DNA of 47,450 nt from Clostridium sp. (GTDB lineage Bacteria; Bacteroidota; Bacteroidia; Bacteroidales; Muribaculaceae): assembly GCA_023663805.1 (NCBI GenBank), contig JAMPGR010000001.1:772649-820098 (forward strand). Direction: 5' to 3'. Position 1 is the stretch's first letter, and each line of letters begins with the position of its first letter. Positions 42,779-47,450 of the stretch are shown piece after piece. The notes beneath the pieces were generated by a model that worked only from the letters and a program-made list of their open reading frames with translations, was not told the origin of the DNA and did not search any database. The position numbers and the translations under genes are program-made.

Positions 42779-43093
42779 CCTACGCCGAGTTGCCATCATA
42801 CGACGGCAAGGAATCGGGAGGGTCACAGAAATAACATAAAGCGTTTATTGGCGCTTTGTTCTTGACACCTGAGAATCTGGAAAATTCGAATGAAAAAGTC
42901 AAGGACGAGGCAACGGTAGACGCCTTCGGGTATGATAATTACCTATAGCGGATAATGCCTGTCGGCTTATCCGACATAGCGTATTGTATATCATACGGCG
43001 TAGGCTCTATGTGTTGCTCGTTCGACTTTTTCGGGCAATTCCAGAGCCTTCAGGTGTAGGACGAGTAACCAGTACAGTTCCTACGCTTTTTTT
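42779..43093 (+). ncRNA. Rod-like structured RNA, 6S-type candidate
   Basis: Left and right arms pair in order along about 200 bases. The pairs are 42865-42872 with 43050-43057 (8 bp), 42876-42882 with 43039-43045 (7 bp), 42892-42900 with 43024-43032 (GAAAAAGTC / GACTTTTTC, 9 bp), 42910-42914 with 43013-43017, 42920-42924 with 42997-43001, 42930-42937 with 42989-42996 (GTATGATA / TATCATAC, 8 bp), and an apical hairpin 42949-42973 with loop TGTC. Bulges and internal loops lie between. A promoter box and a strong terminator frame it. This single long interrupted rod is the shape of 6S RNA, which binds RNA polymerase; a Bacteroidales 6S-like family (Bacteroidales-1) is known. The exact 5' end is uncertain: 42779 is from the promoter box, and the rod itself starts near 42861. 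It shows no tmRNA, RNase P or SRP motifs. Confidence 0.7.
43056..43093 (+). terminator. Rho-independent terminator of the rod-like RNA
   Basis: GTAGGA (43056-43061) and TCCTAC (43079-43084) pair, followed by GC and seven T (43087-43093). Its 5' stem half directly follows the right arm of the rod. Confidence 0.85.
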
Positions 43094-43099
43094 GTGTAA

Positions 43100-43174
43100 A
43101 CAGGTCACGTCGAGGAGCTGCTGACCGCCGACATCATCAGAGCCAACCTCATTGTTCAAAATCGAATGGGATAA
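43100..43174 (+). pseudogene. Coding-like remnant (3' end of a lost gene)
   Basis: Read from 43100, the frame gives TGHVEELLTADIIRANLIVQ followed by NRMG and a TAA stop at 43172-43174. It uses G+C-rich codons like the core genome, not like the A+T-rich genes that follow. It has no start codon and lies right after the RNA terminator. It may be the tail of a gene truncated when the downstream block arrived. No family is recognised, and chance cannot be excluded for 24 codons. Confidence 0.3.
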
Positions 43175-43295
43175 CGAAACCGGAGGTATACTCCTAACGT
43201 CCAGGGTTACAAAAGACACCTTGGGAATTTCGATACGTCTCATCTATCGGTTATTGTAAATCAAATATAACCCATCATTTTAATTTAAAAAGCAA

Positions 43296-44193
43296 ATGAA
43301 ACCGTTTGTCAAATGGGCTGGAGGAAAGAAGAGGTTACTCAAAGAAATTGAGCGACGGCTCCCTGAAGATTTCGACGAATGGGAGAATGTTACATACGTT
43401 GAACCTTTTGTTGGCGGTGGAGCCGTCCTCTTCCACATGATAGAACACCACAAAAACATAACAAGAATAATCATCAATGATATTAATGACGTCCTAATCG
43501 AGGCATACAGAGCAATTCAAAAAAATCCAGAACCTATCATTTCAGGATTAAAAGAAATTGAGACCCAATATAAGGCACTTGATATAAACGGGCGAGCAAA
43601 TATGTTTTATGACTTCAGAAAAAAGTTTAATGAAATAAGTACCATCGACTACCATAAACTCGTGTTGTTCTTGTTTTTTAAATCGCACTTGTTTCAATGG
43701 GCTATATCGAGAAAACAGCGAAGGAAGATTCAATGTACCACATGGTAGATACAAGAATCCGGGCATATTGGACGAAACAAACTTATGGGAAATTCATAGA
43801 GCATTACAATTGGTTGAAATCCGACAAGGAAGCTTCGAAACAGTAGGTAAAGAACTTAAGCGAGAACATGTTTTTTTCTACATGGATCCCCCATATAGGC
43901 CAATGAATGAAAAAGGGAAGATGTTCACAATGTATTACCAGAATGGTTTCAACGATTCCCATCAGGAGAAACTTAAGGAAATGTGCGACTATATTAATCG
44001 ACGTGGATGGTATTTTATGTTGAGCAACTCCGATAGTTATAATTCAAACGGACAATCCTATTTCGAAAATCTATACAATGGATACAAAGTTGAACGGATA
44101 AAAGTCATTCGTTTTATAAATACATATAATGCCAAACAAATACGGCCCAATGAAATTTTAATAACCAACTACCAACCCCGCAACAATAAATAA
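43296..44193 (+). pseudogene. Dam-like (D12 class) adenine-N6 DNA methyltransferase, frameshifted
   Basis: The first frame (43296-43748) begins MKPFVKWAGGKKRLL and has the AdoMet motif EPFVGGGAVLF (36-46) and NDIN. At the run of six T (43674-43679) the frame is lost. Skipping one T restores LFLF-LNRTCFNGLYREN, NVPHGRYKNPGILDETNL and the catalytic DPPY (about 197-200 of the joined protein) up to TAA 44193. The joined product would be 298 residues, normal for GATC-type DpnII/Dam methyltransferases, so one extra base is the only defect. Options are a recent mutation, slippage that switches the gene on and off, or a sequence error. Base composition is much richer in A+T than upstream genes. It lies two bases before the DGQHR gene. 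Confidence 0.88.
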
Positions 44194-44195
44194 AA

Positions 44196-46523
44196 ATGGC
44201 ACGCCTAACGGAAGAACACAAAGCGAGCATCAAAGAGCATATGTGTTCTGATGAAAAGAAACTCGCGACTCTATATCGAGCTAAGAAAAAAGCCAACGAT
44301 GAATGTACCGTATCCTTTAATGAGGTTGAGGAGCGGAAGAAACAGGGTTGGACAGAAGTTCTATCTCTTAAAACAAAGATGAGGCTGCAACGTCCTAAAC
44401 CTGTTGGCATCGCATTTGAGGATAAAATCTGGTCGTTGTTTTATGAACTTGGGTTTAGAACCTTAAATCGAGATGAACATCTTGAGATTCAGTGGGGGGA
44501 AGGCGAAGGAGATCACAAACAGATTGATATACTAGCCGTTGGAGAAGAAGCCATTTTTGTCGTGGAGTGTAAGGCTGCCTCTAAACTAACCACAACTAAT
44601 TTTAAGAACGTTATAGATGGTATTGAACATCATAGATACGGCATAATTCAGGCCCTACATCAGGTATATGGAGAAAAGAAAATTAAGTTTATCCTCGCTA
44701 CCGATAATTATAGAATCGGGGAAGAGGACACTAAGCGCATGCGTGATAAGAGGATATTTCACCTAAACGAAAATGCCTATAAATACATTCAAGGTCTTCT
44801 AAAATCGTACAAGGCATGTGTCATGTACCAGTTCTATGGTATGATGTTTAAAAACGAACTCATATCTACAAAAAGAATACGAGTTCCAGCACTTAGAGGC
44901 AGGATGGGAAAATTCGACTACTATATGCTCTCCATAGAACCTGAGACACTTCTAAAAATGGGCTTTGTACTCCATAGGACAAAGGTTAACGATTCAATGG
45001 CACCTACATACCAGCGGCTACTTTCAGCCAAACGGTTGCCCGGTATAACAAATTTCATTCAGAAGGGGGGATTTTTCCCTAACTCGCTAATTGTCAATTT
45101 CGACACTGCAAGCAATAAAAAGATGAAAATCCAGTTTGATCTGGCTGAAAATTCATCAGAAGACTCAAATGCTCAACTTGGGATTCTCAGTATCCCTAAC
45201 GCGTATGGCATTGCATATATTATTGATGGTCAACACCGTCTTTATGGCTATGCCGGAACCGAATATAAAAAAACAAACACCATTCCCGTCGTAGCCTTCG
45301 AAAACATGGAATCACGCGATCAACTTCAGATTTTTATGGATATAAATGAAAATCAAAAAGCGGTAAGCAAGAATTTGCGACTCGATCTCGAAGAAGATAT
45401 AAACTGGGAGTCAAAACAAGTTGATTCACGACTGAAAGCGTTACGATCGTCTATAATAAAGGCTCTTGCTGCAGATTCCGGAAGTGTTCTGGCCAATAAA
45501 ATTTCGGTGGGAGAAGACTCCTCTGAACTGAATTTCACGCCATTTGATAGCGGTCTGTTGCAATCGTCGCTATTGCCACGTGCAAGTAAGCAGGCGTACA
45601 CTAAGGATACGGATGTATGTATGTATGACACTCAGAATCTGGATCACGACAAAGCCATGAATGAATGCAAAAAACGCATTACATCATATCTACGTGAATG
45701 CTATAATTACGTCCATCAAGAACTTGACGAAAAATTATTTAAAGATTTTATAATCTGTAATCGGGGCACATATGCATTCATTGCTTTGGTAGGTTCTTTA
45801 AATAAGCACTTTATTAAATCAGGTCAGATCACACAGTTTGCTTCTCTTTCTGACCGAATGGACGTTACAAAACAACATCTCGACATTTTCATCAATTACT
45901 TGTCAAATCTCCCCGCAACAGATGAAAACGAGTTGAGATTAATCAGAGGGCAACAGGCGGAACGAACTTGGCTTTGCCGATTTCAAAATGCAATTCATAA
46001 AGCAGTCCCCGATTATAACCCTGACGGACTTGAATCCTGGCTAATTAGTCAGGATAGCGGCTTACAACAGAGAGCAAAAGAATTCTCTGAAAAAATCTTT
46101 TCGGTTCTAAAGAGTCGAGTTCTTGAAAAAATACAAGAACTTTATGAGGATGATTGGGAAGCCTCCGTTAATGACATTAAGAAAGAATGCCTGAAACGTC
46201 TGATCTCCCTCCATGGAGATGACAATGACTTCGACTTGCAAAATATTGAATGGACAGACGCTATCGAACTAAATGATATCAAAGCGATTATAGAGAAAAA
46301 TTGGTCGCAATCCAAAGAAGGAGATAGTTTCTTCGTTCCCTTTAAAAAAGAATTTGCAATCCAAGTAAATGAACAATTTACATCCAAAGCAGAAAAGTTA
46401 GCATGGCTTACGAATTTAGTGAAATTCTCAAAGACCATTGTTGATCCTAAAGGGAAAAAACTTTCTCTTCAGCAGGTAAACGAGATGGAGTTTGTATACA
46501 ACTCACTGAATCCAGAAATCTGA
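44196..46523 (+). CDS. PD-(D/E)xK nuclease fused to a DndB-type DGQHR domain
   Basis: This 775-residue protein has two parts after a basic helical N terminus. Residues about 70-170 form a restriction-endonuclease-like domain: Glu75 in AFEDKIWSLFYELGF, Asp111 in HKQIDILAVG and Glu124-x-Lys126 in IFVVECKAAS, the D...ExK pattern. Residues about 225-600 form a DGQHR domain of the DndB type: LPGITNFIQKGGFFPNSLIV (281-300), IIDGQHRLYGY (342-352) and FMDINENQKAVSKNLRLDL (380-398). DndB proteins belong to phosphorothioation loci, and the related DGQQR motif of DUF262 proteins hydrolyses nucleotide. No dnd or dpd core gene is visible. It starts two bases after the methylase and shares one base with the helicase gene, so one operon is likely. 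The gene is A+T-rich. Confidence 0.85.
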   Translation: MARLTEEHKASIKEHMCSDEKKLATLYRAKKKANDECTVSFNEVEERKKQGWTEVLSLKTKMRLQRPKPVGIAFEDKIWSLFYELGFRTLNRDEHLEIQWGEGEGDHKQIDILAVGEEAIFVVECKAASKLTTTNFKNVIDGIEHHRYGIIQALHQVYGEKKIKFILATDNYRIGEEDTKRMRDKRIFHLNENAYKYIQGLLKSYKACVMYQFYGMMFKNELISTKRIRVPALRGRMGKFDYYMLSIEPETLLKMGFVLHRTKVNDSMAPTYQRLLSAKRLPGITNFIQKGGFFPNSLIVNFDTASNKKMKIQFDLAENSSEDSNAQLGILSIPNAYGIAYIIDGQHRLYGYAGTEYKKTNTIPVVAFENMESRDQLQIFMDINENQKAVSKNLRLDLEEDINWESKQVDSRLKALRSSIIKALAADSGSVLANKISVGEDSSELNFTPFDSGLLQSSLLPRASKQAYTKDTDVCMYDTQNLDHDKAMNECKKRITSYLRECYNYVHQELDEKLFKDFIICNRGTYAFIALVGSLNKHFIKSGQITQFASLSDRMDVTKQHLDIFINYLSNLPATDENELRLIRGQQAERTWLCRFQNAIHKAVPDYNPDGLESWLISQDSGLQQRAKEFSEKIFSVLKSRVLEKIQELYEDDWEASVNDIKKECLKRLISLHGDDNDFDLQNIEWTDAIELNDIKAIIEKNWSQSKEGDSFFVPFKKEFAIQVNEQFTSKAEKLAWLTNLVKFSKTIVDPKGKKLSLQQVNEMEFVYNSLNPEI

Positions 46524-47450
46524 TGTTCTCAACTCTAATCAGTATAGATCATACATTACGCGATTACCAGCAGGACGCTAAAGAGAAAATTTTCGTCCAG
46601 TGGGATTGTGTGGATAATGTTCTATACCAAATGCCTACGGGTACGGGAAAGACCAGACTGTTCACATCAATTATAAGAGACATATCTCTTTCTTCACTAC
46701 GAGAAAATACCCGGAAAAGCGTCTTGATTATCGCTCACCGGACTGAACTCATTGAGCAAATTAATGAGAGCCTAAACAAATATAGGATACCCCATGGTAT
46801 TATAGCCGGAGCGTTCAAGGATAGACGAGATTTGCTACACCCTGTTCAAGTTGCGTCCATCCAAACTATCACACATCCATCTAACAGACAGTTAGCCGAG
46901 GCATTTCATGCAGACTACATTATTATCGATGAAGCTCATCACGCCATGGCTCAGAGTTACACCCGACTATGGGACTATTACCCAGAATCAAAGAAACTCG
47001 GAGTAACCGCCACACCGTGGCGTATGGATGGCCGAGGGTTTAGAGGGATTTTTGATGTCCTTATACCGTCCATGTCGATAAAAGCGTTTCTCGAAAAGGG
47101 GTGGCTTGCACCATATAAATATTATTCAGTACCGTTTGACAGCCAGATACGAAATGAAATTGAAGCGATCCAGGATTTTGGTATTGATGGCGATTATAAG
47201 ACAAGTACTCTTGAACAAGTAGTTGACACCGGACGCATTCGAGCCCAACTACTTGAGAGTTATCTAGAGTTTGTCCGTGGCAAGAAAGGGATAATATACA
47301 GCATATCAAGAAATCACAGCAAGCATATTTGTAATCAGTTTCTTGGTGCAGGCGTACGCATCGCTGATATCGACAGCGAAACACCGACACATCTGAGAAA
47401 GCAACTTGTTCGGGATTTCAAAAATGGAGAATTGGACATCATCGTTAACG
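46523..47450 (+). CDS. SF2 helicase (type III/ResIII-like), 3' end outside the window
   Basis: ATG 46523 overlaps the DGQHR gene stop (TGATG). The 309 visible residues contain RDYQ (13-16), Walker A MPTGTGKT (37-44), motif Ia IIAHRTEL (69-76), Walker B DEAHH (136-140) and motif III TATPWRMD (162-169). The start of the second RecA domain follows (GIIYSISRNHSKHICNQFL). This is the DEAH-type translocase of restriction and defence systems (ResIII/Ski2-like set). The rest, including motifs V and VI and any C-terminal domain, is cut off at 47450. Together with the nuclease-DGQHR protein and methylase it suggests a DNA-recognising, ATP-driven system. Confidence 0.9.
   Translation, partial: MFSTLISIDHTLRDYQQDAKEKIFVQWDCVDNVLYQMPTGTGKTRLFTSIIRDISLSSLRENTRKSVLIIAHRTELIEQINESLNKYRIPHGIIAGAFKDRRDLLHPVQVASIQTITHPSNRQLAEAFHADYIIIDEAHHAMAQSYTRLWDYYPESKKLGVTATPWRMDGRGFRGIFDVLIPSMSIKAFLEKGWLAPYKYYSVPFDSQIRNEIEAIQDFGIDGDYKTSTLEQVVDTGRIRAQLLESYLEFVRGKKGIIYSISRNHSKHICNQFLGAGVRIADIDSETPTHLRKQLVRDFKNGELDIIVN

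Noticed and set aside
42528..42834. Small open frames on both strands between DUF1016 and the RNA
   Set aside because: They are made of the hairpin repeats and their conserved block; similar frames occur in the other repeat cluster, so they reflect the repeats and not genes.
42779..43093. Retron or tmRNA as the identity of the rod-like RNA
   Set aside because: No reverse transcriptase is near, no tag reading frame or tRNA-like end is visible, and the RNA has its own terminator; a 6S-like RNA explains the shape better.
43007..43243. Open frame of 78 codons on the minus strand
   Set aside because: It crosses the terminator and the right arm of the rod-like RNA and has no recognisable domain.
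43671..43683. Programmed -1 ribosomal frameshift in the methyltransferase
   Set aside because: The frame needed downstream is +1 relative to the first part, and the zero-frame phase of the T-run is TTT TTT A, not the T TTT TTA required for -1 slippage.

Overview
The window looks like a chromosome segment of a Bacteroidales bacterium with high G+C, possibly Muribaculaceae-like; the family is a guess. The evidence is a SusC/SusD pair with Bacteroidetes lipoproteins, a fimbrillin-type protein, Bacteroidetes families (DUF3098, DUF4199, DUF6452/DUF6048-like), class III fructose-1,6-bisphosphatase, and repeated promoter boxes of the Bacteroidetes form TAnnTTTG.

Layout. 1-650 holds inverted repeats, a folded hairpin element and a truncated ATPase start. 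656-1360 (-) is an ion channel. 1563-6073 (+) is a tight housekeeping operon: ftsX, DUF3098, uppP, truB, queA and an IMPACT/YigZ protein. 6207-11820 (-) is korA-korB-mutS. 11935-14456 (-) is a small protein, a periplasmic cyclophilin and an M16 peptidase. 14564-15520 (-) is a secreted Pro/Asn/Gly-rich protein. 15653-17499 (+) is pyrE, an SRPBCC protein, a Rieske-like lipoprotein with a changed ligand pattern, and tRNA-Leu(TAA). 17553-19118 (-) is an AAA-ATPase_like/PD-(D/E)xK protein next to the tRNA. 19225-27620 (-) is a SusC/SusD locus with a Calx-beta-like lipoprotein, a C10 cysteine protease and a fimbrillin-like lipoprotein. It has no glycoside hydrolase, so peptide uptake is more likely than glycan uptake. 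28039-31465 (+) is DUF4199, a GT2 glycosyltransferase, two cell-envelope proteins and rpiB. 31702-33564 (-) is a LytTR/LytS two-component pair. 33784-36657 (+) is a GPH transporter, an acetyltransferase and an orphan zinc-binding lipoprotein. 36792-39902 (-) is a degenerate retropepsin-like protein and fbp. 40019-41110 (+) is an FMN-binding/4Fe-4S membrane protein.

From 41111 to the end the character changes. A DUF1016 nuclease gene, with two perfect hairpins inside its coding sequence, is bracketed by related hairpin-repeat clusters. A stand-alone rod-shaped non-coding RNA (about 42779-43093) follows, with its own promoter box and terminator; it looks like a 6S-type RNA. Then comes a clearly A+T-richer block: a Dam-like adenine methyltransferase broken by one extra T, a large protein joining an N-terminal PD-(D/E)xK nuclease domain to a DndB-type DGQHR domain, and an SF2 helicase cut off by the window end. 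The last two genes overlap by one base. This methylase / DGQHR-nuclease / helicase set is the best candidate for an undescribed defence or DNA-modification system here.

Small-scale structure includes two related 9-bp tandem arrays placed just after unrelated genes (31478-31540 and 36675-36728), dispersed hairpin repeats, a bidirectional terminator after the tRNA, and promoter boxes so close to start codons that leaderless transcripts are likely.
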